Positions 37,890 through 47,679 of a DNA stretch of 64,000 nt are shown one piece after another (positions within the stretch are counted from its first letter, which is position 1; every line of letters starts with the position of its first letter). The translations under genes were made by a program, and so were the position numbers. The stretch comes from Opitutaceae bacterium (GTDB lineage: Bacteria > Verrucomicrobiota > Verrucomicrobiia > Opitutales > Opitutaceae): positions 124,001-188,000 of the forward strand of contig JAEUHC010000001.1 of NCBI GenBank assembly GCA_016794785.1. Reading direction: 5' to 3'. The notes beneath the pieces were generated by a model that was given only the letters and a program-made list of their open reading frames with translations, was not told the origin of the DNA and searched no databases.

Positions 37890-40800
37890 CTAGAAGCGAA
37901 ACGTGTTCGTGAGGAGCCACTGGCGATCCGGCGGGATGCGGACGATGGCGGTGCGACCATCGGGGTTGGTGCTCACGGGGATCAGGGAGTCGGTGCCGAT
38001 GAGATTGCGGACGTTGAGCTGGATGCGCCATTCCACGCGGTCCTTGAAGAGCCGGCGCTTGTAGCTGAGCCAGCCGTCGCCGTTGAGCTCCGGGTCGCCG
38101 AAGAAGGGCCTGGAGAGGTCGGGCTGGATGATTCCGGCAGCGTCGATGTAGTTGGGATAGCCGGTCGCGACTTCAGATTGCCAGCGGGCGCCGGCCCCGA
38201 TGCCCCAGCCGCGGAGACGGCCGGTGAAATCGTAGCTCACGACAGCATTGACGCGCCATTCGCGCTGCTCGAGCGACTTGGTCCCTTCCTTCGCCACTTC
38301 GGCGGCGATGGGCCGGGTCACGTTGTTTTCAAAGCGGCCGAAGTGGGTGTTCGTCTCCCCGAGTGTGGGACTGTCGAAGACATTTCGCATCGGGGATTTG
38401 TCGATATTGGCGCGCATCTCGGCGGCAAATTTGCGCAGCTCCGGCGCGATGTCGGACTTCACGGTGTTCTGCTGCGCCACGTTGAGGGACACGCGGAGGC
38501 CACGCGCGGGATTACCCGTGAGATCGAATTCCCAGCCCTTGGCCACGAAGGACGAGGTGCCGACGGCCCCCAGGATCGGATTGCCCACAAAGCGGCGGAC
38601 GCCATTGAGCGTCTCGATGCGCAGATTGCGGATGCCGCGCGTGGGCTCGGGCAGGAACCGGATGATCTCCTGGTAGGCCTGGGCGTAGGAGGTGATGCCA
38701 ACCTGGGTCAGCCCGACCTGATCGAGCGTAAACCCCGAGGTCTCGGCATCGAGCAGGCGCTGGAGCGACAGGGTCTCATGGCTGTTGAGCATCGTGTTGA
38801 CCGCCCCCTGCAAGGCCGGGTTGGTGAAGCCGGTGCCCGCGGTCTCGTAATGGTTCACCCGGGCGGAGAGCTTGCCGTTGAAGAGCTCGAACATGAAACC
38901 GTATTCCTTGGTCGTGCCGGTGGGCGCGGTCTGGAGGTTGTTATAGACATCGCGCCGCGCACCGACCGGGCTGAAGTTCTCCGATCGGTTGGCAAATATC
39001 CGCAGGTCGGCCCCGAGCGGGAGCCGGCCAAGGAGCTTCTGCGGATAGCGGCCGACTACGCTCCAGGTCAGCGTGTCGCCCTTGGCGATGTCGGACGGTG
39101 CGCTCCGCAGCCGGATGGCCGCCGGATCGAAATCGCCGATCAGGAGCCGATCATTGGTGAGCGGATCGTTGTCGTTGTTGAGGTCGATGCGCTCGTAGGT
39201 CTTCTGCTCGTCGCGTCGCAAGCCGGCGATGGTGACGATATGGCTATCGAGGAGAAAACTCTGGAGGCTGGCGACGGATGACTTGATCTCGCGGCGGCCG
39301 ATGTTGCCGTTGCGGAGGAAGCGGCGGATGTCGATGGCGGTGGTGCGCACGGAGCGGCTGGCGGCCGGGACCGTGGTGGGATCGAAATAGAACATCTCGT
39401 AGCGTTCTCCGTGGCGCGGCAGGACCACATCGGAAATGGCGCCGAGGCGGACATCCGCGGCGCTGGGCGTGCTGAGCAACGAAGGCCCGACATAGACCGC
39501 CGCGCCGATCTGGCGGCGGAAATTGTCGCTGTTGCCCGCGAGCATGGTCGTCAGATCGACGCCCTGGGCATCGGTGGTGAGGCCGAACGTGCGGCTGCGG
39601 GTCTCGATCGAGTTGTCGAAATACATGCCGGTGAGCGTGTGCTTGCCGAACCAGAAAGCGCCGCGGCCCTTGCCGAACAGTTCCTGGCCGTCGAGCGTGA
39701 CAAAGACGGTGGCCCGGGCTGCCTCGCGATCGGTGCGGCTGTCGTTGGTGTTGGCGGTATCGACGACGTAGTAGGGCCGCCCGAGGTTGGGATTGGGCTG
39801 GTCGTTGCCGAGGTAGCGGTTGATGTCGATGCGCACCTCGGCGGAACCGCCGTTGAAAGGCTGCGCGCGGTCGAGGCGGTAGCGCTGGTAGTCGTAGGTC
39901 AGCTCCAGGCCGGCGCGACCGCCCCAGAGGGCCTGCTCCAGCGTGATGGTCTGCGCCTGGAAATCGCGGTTCACGCGGTTGGTCTCGCCGGAGAAAAGCT
40001 GGTTGTAGAAATCGAAGATTTTCCGGTCCTGCAGCGAGGGGTTGTCGAAGCCGGGAAAGAACGAAGTGCTGTAGGCGTTCGCCGTCGCGTAGATGTCGAA
40101 GCGGATGCGTCCGGGGACGCCCGTCCACAGGATGCGGCCCTGGCCGCCGGCGAGGTTGGCGTTGGCACCCGTGAGGCCTTGCGTGGGCCGGCCCGGCCCC
40201 GGGTAGATGGCGTTGAACTGGAGAAAATTCGGGATGCTGGTGTGGCCGATGATCGACTGGGCCGTGCGGCCGTCGATGGTGGCGCGGGGAACGAAGGTGC
40301 CGTTGTCGTAATAGGCGGGAAAGACCGTGCCGGTATATTGCTGAAGGTCGCGCGAGGGCAGGCTCCACCACGAGCTGAAACCATCGGAGGGCGGGGTGAC
40401 GCTCGGGGGATTGGCGGCAATGTCACCATACTCGGCGTTGGCGCGCAGGGAGGTGCGGCCAAGGAGGCCGCCGCGGCTGTTCTCCGCAAGGATGGCGGTG
40501 ATGCTGCCGAAGACGCGCTGGTCGCGCTCCCACGCCGGGCGCTGCTTGTATTCGGCGCGCTTGTTGAGGCCGGCGAGGCGCACGGCCACGCGGCCCGGCA
40601 CAATCTCGCGATTCAGATCGAACGACTCGCGGTGGGAACTGCGCTGGCCGATCTGGAACTTCGCTTCGTAAAAGTTGCGGCCGAAGACCGGCGCGAGCGT
40701 GCCATTGTTCACCACGCCGCCCGGGCTGCCGATGCCGAAGAGCAGCGCATTGGGCCCGCGGTTGATGGTGACGCGATCCGTGTTGTAGGAGTCGAAGGGA

Positions 40801-41261
40801 ATATCGGAGAGGAAGTAGTCGCGCGTGAGTTCAGCCGAGGCCAGGCCGCGCACGCGTTGGTTGCGCTCCGGCTCGGCCCGCGATCCCGCCTGATCGGGCC
40901 GGCGGTCCGAAATGGACCCGCCGGCGAAGTTGCCATCCGTGCCACCCACCTCGGTGCCGACGGTGTAGGGCAGCAGCGTCCCGCTGTCGTTGGCCGCGAT
41001 GTCGGTGAGAAATTCTTTCGTGACGACCGTGATGGAGGTGCCGACGTCCTTCAGCGAAGTGTTGAGCCGCGTGCCGGCGAGCGTGTTCGTGGCGGTGTAG
41101 CCGACATCCTTCGAGTCGCTGACGGTGAACGCAGAAAGCGTAACGGGCTCCTCGGCCCGCACGCCCGGGGCGGGCGCGGGGGCGACTTGGGCGAAGGAAA
41201 AAGTCGCGCCCAAGGCGACCGGAAATCCGAGGAGCAGACGGCAGGGGTGGTTGGTTTTCAT
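37890..41261 (-). CDS. TonB-dependent receptor upstream of the PSD1-sulfatase operon
   Basis: The product is 1123 residues from ATG 41261. The signal peptide (LLLGFPVALGATFSFAQ) is followed by the VTLSAFTV box and the plug (KDVGTSITVVTKEFLTDIAA, RVTINRGPNALLFGIGSPGG), then a long barrel ending QWLLTNTFRF. It lies 96 bases after the response-regulator gene and 95 bases before the PSD1 cytochrome gene, all on the same strand. It may therefore be co-transcribed with both, which would make it the uptake component for the ligand whose sulfate the operon removes. The substrate is not readable from sequence; no SusD-like partner is present, as is usual outside Bacteroidota. Confidence 0.93.
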   Translation of the reverse strand: MKTNHPCRLLLGFPVALGATFSFAQVAPAPAPGVRAEEPVTLSAFTVSDSKDVGYTATNTLAGTRLNTSLKDVGTSITVVTKEFLTDIAANDSGTLLPYTVGTEVGGTDGNFAGGSISDRRPDQAGSRAEPERNQRVRGLASAELTRDYFLSDIPFDSYNTDRVTINRGPNALLFGIGSPGGVVNNGTLAPVFGRNFYEAKFQIGQRSSHRESFDLNREIVPGRVAVRLAGLNKRAEYKQRPAWERDQRVFGSITAILAENSRGGLLGRTSLRANAEYGDIAANPPSVTPPSDGFSSWWSLPSRDLQQYTGTVFPAYYDNGTFVPRATIDGRTAQSIIGHTSIPNFLQFNAIYPGPGRPTQGLTGANANLAGGQGRILWTGVPGRIRFDIYATANAYSTSFFPGFDNPSLQDRKIFDFYNQLFSGETNRVNRDFQAQTITLEQALWGGRAGLELTYDYQRYRLDRAQPFNGGSAEVRIDINRYLGNDQPNPNLGRPYYVVDTANTNDSRTDREAARATVFVTLDGQELFGKGRGAFWFGKHTLTGMYFDNSIETRSRTFGLTTDAQGVDLTTMLAGNSDNFRRQIGAAVYVGPSLLSTPSAADVRLGAISDVVLPRHGERYEMFYFDPTTVPAASRSVRTTAIDIRRFLRNGNIGRREIKSSVASLQSFLLDSHIVTIAGLRRDEQKTYERIDLNNDNDPLTNDRLLIGDFDPAAIRLRSAPSDIAKGDTLTWSVVGRYPQKLLGRLPLGADLRIFANRSENFSPVGARRDVYNNLQTAPTGTTKEYGFMFELFNGKLSARVNHYETAGTGFTNPALQGAVNTMLNSHETLSLQRLLDAETSGFTLDQVGLTQVGITSYAQAYQEIIRFLPEPTRGIRNLRIETLNGVRRFVGNPILGAVGTSSFVAKGWEFDLTGNPARGLRVSLNVAQQNTVKSDIAPELRKFAAEMRANIDKSPMRNVFDSPTLGETNTHFGRFENNVTRPIAAEVAKEGTKSLEQREWRVNAVVSYDFTGRLRGWGIGAGARWQSEVATGYPNYIDAAGIIQPDLSRPFFGDPELNGDGWLSYKRRLFKDRVEWRIQLNVRNLIGTDSLIPVSTNPDGRTAIVRIPPDRQWLLTNTFRF

Positions 41262-41357
41262 GGGGGTAAAGTCGTTCGGCAACGCCGCGGCCCGACGCAG
41301 ATGATAAAGGCCCAAGGCCTGGGCCGGCACAACCCAAAGAACCGAAAATTTTCCCGC

Positions 41358-42002
41358 TCAGACCAGCCGCTCCTTCAGCGCCTTCGCCACCGCGCCGGAG
41401 CGGGTGTTGACGTGGAGTTTTTCGTAGAGGCTGCGGTTGTAGCTGTCGATTGTGTGGACGCTCAGGTTGAGCTGGGCGGCGATTTCCTTGTTGGTGCGGC
41501 CCTGCACGAAGAGCTCGAGCACCTCGCGCTCGCGGGGCGCGAGGCCGTAGTCGTGCTGCGCGGGCGCGAGTTTGGAAAACATCTCCAGCACGCGGCGCGC
41601 GACCCGGGGCGTCATCGGCGAGCCGCCGCGCCGCAACTCGGCGATCGCGTCGGCGATCTGCTGCATCGATGCCGACTTGAGCAGATAACCCGAAGCGCCG
41701 GCGCAGACGGCGCGGAAGATTTTCTCATCCTCCTCAAACACGGTCAGCACGAGGATCTGCGCGGCCGGCACGCGCGACTTGATTTGCCGGATGCCCTCGA
41801 TGCCATCGATCCCGGGCAGCCCCACGTCGATCAGCACCGTGTCGGGCCGGGTGCCGGCATCGAGGGCGCGGAGCGCGTCCTCGCAGCTGCCAAACGCGTC
41901 CACGGCGGAGACGCCGGTCACCTCCGCGGCGATGCGGCCGACGGTGCGGCGAAAAAGCGCATTGTCCTCGATCAACCAGAGGCGGAATGGCGCGTTCTTC
42001 AT
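41358..42002 (-). CDS. NarL/FixJ-type response regulator
   Basis: The product is 214 residues. The receiver domain (1-125) has acidic residues in WLIEDNALF, phospho-acceptor Asp59 in VLIDVGLPGIDG and the conserved Lys109 in ASGYLLKSAS. The LuxR-type HTH follows at about 150-210 (LAPREREVLELFVQGRTNKE, IAAQLNLSVHTIDSYNRSLY). Its ATG overlaps the stop of the upstream kinase gene by four bases, so it is the cognate partner. The TonB receptor gene 96 bases downstream in the same direction is the obvious candidate target. Confidence 0.96.
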   Translation of the reverse strand: MKNAPFRLWLIEDNALFRRTVGRIAAEVTGVSAVDAFGSCEDALRALDAGTRPDTVLIDVGLPGIDGIEGIRQIKSRVPAAQILVLTVFEEDEKIFRAVCAGASGYLLKSASMQQIADAIAELRRGGSPMTPRVARRVLEMFSKLAPAQHDYGLAPREREVLELFVQGRTNKEIAAQLNLSVHTIDSYNRSLYEKLHVNTRSGAVAKALKERLV

Positions 42003-44044
42003 GGGGTATGGGCGACGCCCAGGAGGCGCGGGTCGAAGGTCAAGGTGAGCACCGTGCCCGCGCCCGACCGGCTGTCGATTCCCAGCGATCCTCCCAGCGC
42101 CTTGGCCCGATGCTGCAGGCTGGTGAGGCCGTGGCCATCGGGAATCCGGGCGGGATCGAAACCCACGCCGTCGTCAGTCACGCGGAGCTGCAGCAGCGCG
42201 CCCAAGCACGTGACCTCGATGTCCACTCGGCGGGCCCGGGCATGTTTTCGGATGTTGTGCAGCGCCTCCTTGAACGTGAGCAGCAGATGCCGTTGCGCGG
42301 TGAGCGATGGCAGCTCGACCGGTGTGCGCACCTCAAAGGTCGACTCGATGCCCGCCAGCATGCGGGCGGCGACCTCGCGCAGTTTGGCGAGAAACTCCTC
42401 GCCCGTCACCGCGGGGCGCTGGATGAGCTCCACGATGTCGCGCATCGAGTCCGCCGTCTGCCGCGCCACGCGATGAATCTCCTCGAGATCGGCGCGCACC
42501 GTGCCATCGGCCCGGCGCAGGCCCATCTCGCTCAGCAGCGCGATGCTGCCGAGATTGCTGCCGATCTCGTCGTGAAGATCGGCGGCGATGCGCTGACGGA
42601 GGCGCTCAAGGTCACGTTGGCGGATTCGGCGGGAGCGGCGCACGACGACGATCGTCCCCGCCACCCCGGCGAGCACGGTCGCCCAGCCCATGTGCCCCAG
42701 CCGATCAAGCGCCGCCGCGCGGGCCTGGGCGGCGAGCTGCTCCGCCCCGCCCAGCTCAATCAGCGCCTCGCGCCGGCGGGAGAGTCCGTGCAGCCAATCC
42801 GGCCACTCGACGAGGCGGCGCTCGCCCGTGAAGCCATCGGTGAGGTTGGCCGGCGCCCAATTCGGCGCGGGTGCGGGATAGTTGTCCAGCGCCTGCACCG
42901 CGCAGCCGAGAGCGACATTCCGCTCGCCGGCATAGACCTGCAGTTCGGAAAGCGTGAAGGCAAAATTCTCGGCGCGCTCCCAAAGCAGGGTCGCCGTGAC
43001 GCGGACGTAACGCGCGCGCGCACCGGGCGTGACGATGGTGACAGGATTGGCCGCCGGATTGGGAAAATCCCGCGCCGTGTGATCGAGCAGCATCCGGGGC
43101 GCGGCAAAGCCGGGCTCGTCCGCGCACTCGACCTTGAATCGCACCGGAAACCCGAAGCCCGGCCGGCCGGCGAGCTGCGAGCCGGTCGCGCCGATGAGCC
43201 GCACTTCGTCGAACGCCGTGTCGCGCCCGAGATCGACCTGCACCCATTTGGCGTCGTCCGCGCGGGCGGCGAAAGCCGAGTGATAACCGAGCGTGGCGCT
43301 GTGCTCCGATCCCACCGGCGCCCCGAGCACACTCTGGCCGTCGATGAGGTTGTCCTTGCTCCAGACCCGCGCGCTCTCGAAGGACTCGCTGACCCGCACC
43401 GCGGAAGCCGGCAGGCGGGCGGTGACATTGCGAGGTCCCCGCAGCAGCATCACCTCGCCCAACGCCAGCACGGCAAACCCGGTCGGCAAATAGCGCCACG
43501 GCTCCATCATGGTGATACGCACCCGGCTGACGGCCTCCTCCCCGCCCACCGGCACCCACAGCGGCAGCCGGCCCGGATTGGGAAAATCCCGGGTCGTGTA
43601 GTCCGCGACGACCCGCCCACCGGCATCGTCCTCCGTCTCGACCTTGAACCGCACGGGAAAACCGTAGCCGGGCCCGGGGAAATCGCGGTAAGGCGCGTCC
43701 ACCGGCACGAGCACAATCGCATCGAGCAGCTCCGGCTGATCCAACTCGATCCCGATCCAGCCCTCGAGGCGCCGGTCCACGCGCGGGCGCAGGAAGCTGA
43801 CGATTTCGAAACCGATCCGTCCGCTCTGCTGGTTGAACGGCGTCTCCGGCAGCTGCGCGATCTCCGATCGCAAACGCCCGACCTGCGCCGAGGCCGCGCG
43901 GTAGTCGGCGTTGAGGGTCCGCAGGACCGGCTCAAGCCACGCGGAACTCTCCGCGGCATGGACGCCGGTCGCGAGGAGCCCAAGCACGCCCGCCAGCAGG
44001 CGCGGAAGGATCGCCAAGGGCGGCGCGGGACGGGCGGCGTGCAT
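41999..44044 (-). CDS. Sensor histidine kinase with twin discoidin-like sensor modules
   Basis: The product is 681 residues from ATG 44044, with a signal peptide (LLAGVLGLLATGVHA). Two extracytoplasmic discoidin (F5/8 type C, galactose-binding-like) modules repeat the same motif, YGFPVRFKVETEDDAGG...TRDFPNPG and FGFPVRFKVECADEPGF...ARDFPNPA. A single membrane helix follows (MGWATVLAGVAGTIVVV). The HisKA_3 dimerisation domain carries the phospho-His in IAADLHDEIGSNLGSIALLS. The HATPase domain has FKEALHNIRKHARARRV and VTDDGVGFDPARIPDGHGLT. The sensor is likely to bind carbohydrate or glycoconjugate. It is the first gene of a possible kinase-regulator-TonB-PSD1-DUF1501-sulfatase run. Confidence 0.93.
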   Translation of the reverse strand: MHAARPAPPLAILPRLLAGVLGLLATGVHAAESSAWLEPVLRTLNADYRAASAQVGRLRSEIAQLPETPFNQQSGRIGFEIVSFLRPRVDRRLEGWIGIELDQPELLDAIVLVPVDAPYRDFPGPGYGFPVRFKVETEDDAGGRVVADYTTRDFPNPGRLPLWVPVGGEEAVSRVRITMMEPWRYLPTGFAVLALGEVMLLRGPRNVTARLPASAVRVSESFESARVWSKDNLIDGQSVLGAPVGSEHSATLGYHSAFAARADDAKWVQVDLGRDTAFDEVRLIGATGSQLAGRPGFGFPVRFKVECADEPGFAAPRMLLDHTARDFPNPAANPVTIVTPGARARYVRVTATLLWERAENFAFTLSELQVYAGERNVALGCAVQALDNYPAPAPNWAPANLTDGFTGERRLVEWPDWLHGLSRRREALIELGGAEQLAAQARAAALDRLGHMGWATVLAGVAGTIVVVRRSRRIRQRDLERLRQRIAADLHDEIGSNLGSIALLSEMGLRRADGTVRADLEEIHRVARQTADSMRDIVELIQRPAVTGEEFLAKLREVAARMLAGIESTFEVRTPVELPSLTAQRHLLLTFKEALHNIRKHARARRVDIEVTCLGALLQLRVTDDGVGFDPARIPDGHGLTSLQHRAKALGGSLGIDSRSGAGTVLTLTFDPRLLGVAHTP

Positions 44045-44130
44045 CAGCCCCGAACCAACCGCAATTCCCCCACGGCGCAATCCTCGCGCTCCTGTGCTAC
44101 GAACCATTGAAACGTGAAATCGATCGGCTG

Positions 44131-44213
44131 GATGTAGCCCGCCTCGCGAGAGGCGGGACCGTCGGCCATTCGTTCTCCCGTCAGTCCCTGCTCTCACGAG
44201 CAGGGCTACACCG
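44131..44213. repeat. REPIN-like paired hairpins
   Basis: Perfect outer inverted 8-mers TGTAGCCC and GGGCTACA enclose two internal hairpins, GCCTC/GAGGC around GCGA and CTGCTC/GAGCAG around TCAC. It sits just upstream of the sensor-kinase start and downstream of the next TonB receptor gene. Confidence 0.65.
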
Positions 44214-44262
44214 GTAATGAGCGCGAGACGGCCGGTCACGATATTGAAGTGTCGCTGCACCC

Positions 44263-44309
44263 GTGGGAGCGACCTTGGTCGCGACTGTCGCGTGCAAGCA
44301 CGCTCCCAC
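44263..44309. repeat. Second REPIN-like repeat, GTGGGAGCG family
   Basis: Inverted ends GTGGGAGCG and CGCTCCCAC surround hairpins GCGACC/GGTCGC (TT loop) and GCGTGC/GCACGC (AA loop). A further partial arm (GCTCCCACGGG) lies at 44344-44354, at the end of the TonB receptor gene that starts at 47524. Confidence 0.65.
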
Positions 44310-44359
44310 AGCTGGGCGGGGCCGGAGCGAACGCTGGGGCGCTGCTCCCACGGGCGATT

Positions 44360-47300
44360 TCAAAACGTGCCGCGGACGCCGAAGGTCCACTGCGCGCCGT
44401 AGGTCGTGCGCGTGCGGAGCTGGGCGTGCTCCGGCGTGCGCGGCCCGGCGGTCTCGATGTCGATGGGCGCGTCGGTGATGTTCGAGAGATTCATGAAGAC
44501 CGACATCCGTTTGTAGAAGGTATACTGCGCGCTGAGATCGACGATCATGCGCTTGGAGATCCAGCTGTAGGTGCTGGGGTCGATGCTGCGGCCGGTGGCG
44601 ATGAGGCCCTGCCGCGCGCGGCCGGAGTAGTTCCAGTTCATGCGGATGTTGTAGCGCGGGCGGGTGAAGCTCACGCCCCAGTTGTAGGTGCGCGGGATGT
44701 AGCCGGCGAAATTGCCCGATTCGTCGCCCGTCATGCTCTGCGCGCTGCCATTTGCGAAGACCTGCACGCCGCGCGCCCAGTGAGGCAGGAACGTGAGCGC
44801 CTGCTTGTAGTTCACATCGACGCCGCTCATGCGGACCGGCGTCGTTAGGTTGAACTGCGTCTGCGCATCGTAGGCCGCGTAAGTGGCGGGATCGAGGCCG
44901 TAGAACTCCAGGAATTCGTTCGTCGGCCGGAAGACCGAGCTGCCGAAAAAGTCCTCAATCTTCCGCGAGTAGCCGCTGACCGAGATCAAGCCGACCTGCT
45001 GGAAATAATATTCCACCGACGCCTTGAACGTCTCCGCCGACCACGCCTTCACGCGCGGGTTGTTGACCGAGATCCGGTTGTTGACCGCATTCGGCAGGCT
45101 GAGGTCCGGCAGGGTGAGTCCGCCGGCGAGCTGGTCAAAATTCGGCCGGCCGATCGAATGGAAGTAGCCGGCGCGCAGGATCAGATTTTCGCGGAGATTG
45201 TAGGTCGCGTTGAGGCTGGGGAAAAAGCGCAGGTATTCCTTTTCCGTGCGCAGGCCGCGGTCGATGCTGGTGCGCTGGACCGCGGCGAGCGCGTTGGTCT
45301 CGATTGGCAGCGGGCGGCCGTTGGCGCCGAGGATGAAGCGGCCGGCGGCGTCGCGCTGGAAATTGCGCGTCGCATCGTTGAGCGGACCGTGGCCCTCGCC
45401 GTTGGTCTGCTCCACGCGCAGGCCGCCGACGAGCTTCAGGCGGTTCTGGAAGAACTGCACATCGCCGCGCACGTAGGCGGACGAGACGAGTTCACGGGCC
45501 CATTTGGAATTAGCGACCGCGGTGGTGTGGTTGGTGGCGTCGTTGGTGGTGAAGTAGGCCGGGTTCGACTGGTAGAGCCCGTAGAGTCGCTGGTTGCTCA
45601 CCCAGTCCGTGCGGGGAAACCCGAAGGGCGGGATGCGCTGCGAGAAGCTGTCGTCTTTCACCACCGCGGCGTTGTCGTCGGCGTTGTTGGGCGTGCCGTT
45701 GGCGCCCACGAAGGTGTAGGTCGGGCTCGGCGAGCGGAAGTCGAGGAACTCCTCGCGGAGGTCGATGCCGGCTTTCACCGTGACCGGGACCGCCTGGAAA
45801 AAATCGCGCTTGGCATTGGCGAACGCGGTCCGCTTCAGCGAAACCGTGCGGGCCTCCACACCCGTCGAAGTGGTCAGGTTGTAGGAACTGATGTTGGTGA
45901 AATCGACCGGTGCGCCCGTGGCGGTGTCGGTGACTGTGATACGGCCGGGGCGGAGGTAGTTGATGTCATCGTAGGCGATGGTGACGTTGTTCCGCTGGGC
46001 GTTGACCGCGCTGAAGGAGCCGACGTCGGTGTTCTGATTGTAGCGGCCCGAGCGCGAGATGCCGGCCGTCGCCTCGAGTTTCCAGACCGGGCCGTCGTGC
46101 CGGTAGGAGAGCGAAGGCGTGATCATGCGGCCGCCGAGCTTGGTGTAGATGTTCTGGAGTTGGACATTGCCCGTGCCGCGCGTGGAGGTGGGCGTGAAAT
46201 TGGCCGGCGTGACCCCGCCGTTAATCGCGAAGTTCACGAAACGGTGGTAGGCCTGCGCATCGGAATAGCCGTAGAGAAACGAGAACGAGAGCCGGTCATG
46301 GCGCGTCAGCTTGTAATCTGCGGTGCCGCCAAAGGTGATCCGCTTGGAGAGGACCGGCCGGTCGCGATACTGGAAGACGGTCAGGTAGGGACGGTCGCCG
46401 GTCGTGTCGGCCAGCGTCGTGCCGTTGGTCGCGGCAAATGCTCCCGCCCAATTGCGCTGCAAAAACGCCACCGACGTGTAGAGGGCCGAGGCGCTGCCGG
46501 AGAACGTGAAGCCGAAGCGATCATTGACGGGCACGATCGCGGAGAAATCGGAACCGGGATGCACCTTGCGCGACGGCTCGTGCAACGCGCCCGGCGTGCG
46601 ATGGAAATCGCGGGCGTTGTCGCGCATCATCATCGAGACGTTAAAATTCACGACCGGCTTCGAGCGCTCGAACGCGCTGAGCGGAACCATGTTCACCGCG
46701 CCGGCGAGCGCCGCGCCGCTGATCTCGGGCGTCGGCGTGTAGGCGATTTCGAGACGCGAGAAATTATTGATCGAAGATTGCTGGAGACCGGTGTTGCGCT
46801 GCACGCCCGAGGAGGCCTCGGCAAACCCAATGCCGCCGACCGTGATGGGGACGTTGCGGGGCGGCACGCCGTTGAGGGAGACCTGGTAGGCGTCGCCGAA
46901 GCCGCCACGCGTGATGTTCACGCCGGGGACGGATTTCAGGACTTCGCCGACGCCGCCGTCGGCCACAGGGCCAAACTCGTTCGCGGCGACGACATTCACC
47001 GAGTTGGCGGCGAAACGCTGCGTGTTGATCGCGATGGCGGCGCCATCCATCTCCTTTGAGGTGGCCACGGTGAACTGCTCCAGTTTCACGACGCCGTCGC
47101 CCCCGGCGGCGGCGGGCCTGACGTAGGAGAGCTCGAAGTTTTGCCGCACCGCCTGACCGGCGGTGATTGTGATCGTCTGGGTCTGAGGCAGCACACCCGT
47201 GCGAAACGCCGTCACGCGCGCGGAACCAGCCGGGACATTGGTCAGCCGATACTCACCCGAGGAATCGGTGAACGTCTCCAGCCCGGTGCCCTCGACCGTG

Positions 47301-47524
47301 ATGCGCACGAACTCCAGATACTCACCGGTGCCGGGGTTGAACACGCGGCCTTCGACCATGCCCACGCGGCCTGAGGCGGGTTCGCGATCGGCCGCCGAGA
47401 CCAAGGAGGCGAAGGCGGCCAATGCCATCAGCATGAAGGCCGGCAGTTGGATGAGGCGGAGATGAGGGGCAACGCGACGCGAGGACGCGGCAAGGAGGGC
47501 AGGACTACGGTGGGGACTTTTCAT
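44360..47524 (-). CDS. TonB-dependent receptor with carboxypeptidase-regulatory-like N-terminal domain
   Basis: The product is 1054 residues from ATG 47524. After the signal (LMALAAFASLVSA) comes a CarboxypepD_reg-like beta-sandwich (GMVEGRVFNPGTGEYLEFVR ... SSGEYRLTNVPAGSARVTAF). Then come the VKLEQFTV box, plug (GEVLKSVPGVNITRGGFGDA, LEIAYTPTPEISGAALAGAV) and barrel ending QWTFGVRGTF. The N-terminal domain and plug resemble the large receptors for complex glycans or proteins. A gap of 315 bases with two repeats separates it from the sensor-kinase gene. It is transcribed in the same direction, so it could feed the same regulon, but the repeats suggest a boundary. Confidence 0.93.
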   Translation of the reverse strand: MKSPHRSPALLAASSRRVAPHLRLIQLPAFMLMALAAFASLVSAADREPASGRVGMVEGRVFNPGTGEYLEFVRITVEGTGLETFTDSSGEYRLTNVPAGSARVTAFRTGVLPQTQTITITAGQAVRQNFELSYVRPAAAGGDGVVKLEQFTVATSKEMDGAAIAINTQRFAANSVNVVAANEFGPVADGGVGEVLKSVPGVNITRGGFGDAYQVSLNGVPPRNVPITVGGIGFAEASSGVQRNTGLQQSSINNFSRLEIAYTPTPEISGAALAGAVNMVPLSAFERSKPVVNFNVSMMMRDNARDFHRTPGALHEPSRKVHPGSDFSAIVPVNDRFGFTFSGSASALYTSVAFLQRNWAGAFAATNGTTLADTTGDRPYLTVFQYRDRPVLSKRITFGGTADYKLTRHDRLSFSFLYGYSDAQAYHRFVNFAINGGVTPANFTPTSTRGTGNVQLQNIYTKLGGRMITPSLSYRHDGPVWKLEATAGISRSGRYNQNTDVGSFSAVNAQRNNVTIAYDDINYLRPGRITVTDTATGAPVDFTNISSYNLTTSTGVEARTVSLKRTAFANAKRDFFQAVPVTVKAGIDLREEFLDFRSPSPTYTFVGANGTPNNADDNAAVVKDDSFSQRIPPFGFPRTDWVSNQRLYGLYQSNPAYFTTNDATNHTTAVANSKWARELVSSAYVRGDVQFFQNRLKLVGGLRVEQTNGEGHGPLNDATRNFQRDAAGRFILGANGRPLPIETNALAAVQRTSIDRGLRTEKEYLRFFPSLNATYNLRENLILRAGYFHSIGRPNFDQLAGGLTLPDLSLPNAVNNRISVNNPRVKAWSAETFKASVEYYFQQVGLISVSGYSRKIEDFFGSSVFRPTNEFLEFYGLDPATYAAYDAQTQFNLTTPVRMSGVDVNYKQALTFLPHWARGVQVFANGSAQSMTGDESGNFAGYIPRTYNWGVSFTRPRYNIRMNWNYSGRARQGLIATGRSIDPSTYSWISKRMIVDLSAQYTFYKRMSVFMNLSNITDAPIDIETAGPRTPEHAQLRTRTTYGAQWTFGVRGTF

Positions 47525-47679
47525 GGAAGGAACGCCGAAGGATGCATGCCCGGCCGGGAAATTTCCCCGCCGCGCAGCGGCCAAGATCAGGAGTTGGAGG
47601 GGCAGGAGGTTGCCCCTGAGTATGCCCGCGCCGCCCCCCGCCCTCAATCCACGCGAATCGGGGTATTGGCCGGCCGCCG

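Noticed and set aside
39411..42476. A 1,021-codon open frame antisense to the TonB receptor, response regulator and kinase genes
   Set aside because: It is an antisense shadow typical of GC-rich DNA. Its product is low-complexity Arg/Gly/Ala/Val with no domain, while the opposite strand encodes complete, motif-bearing proteins.
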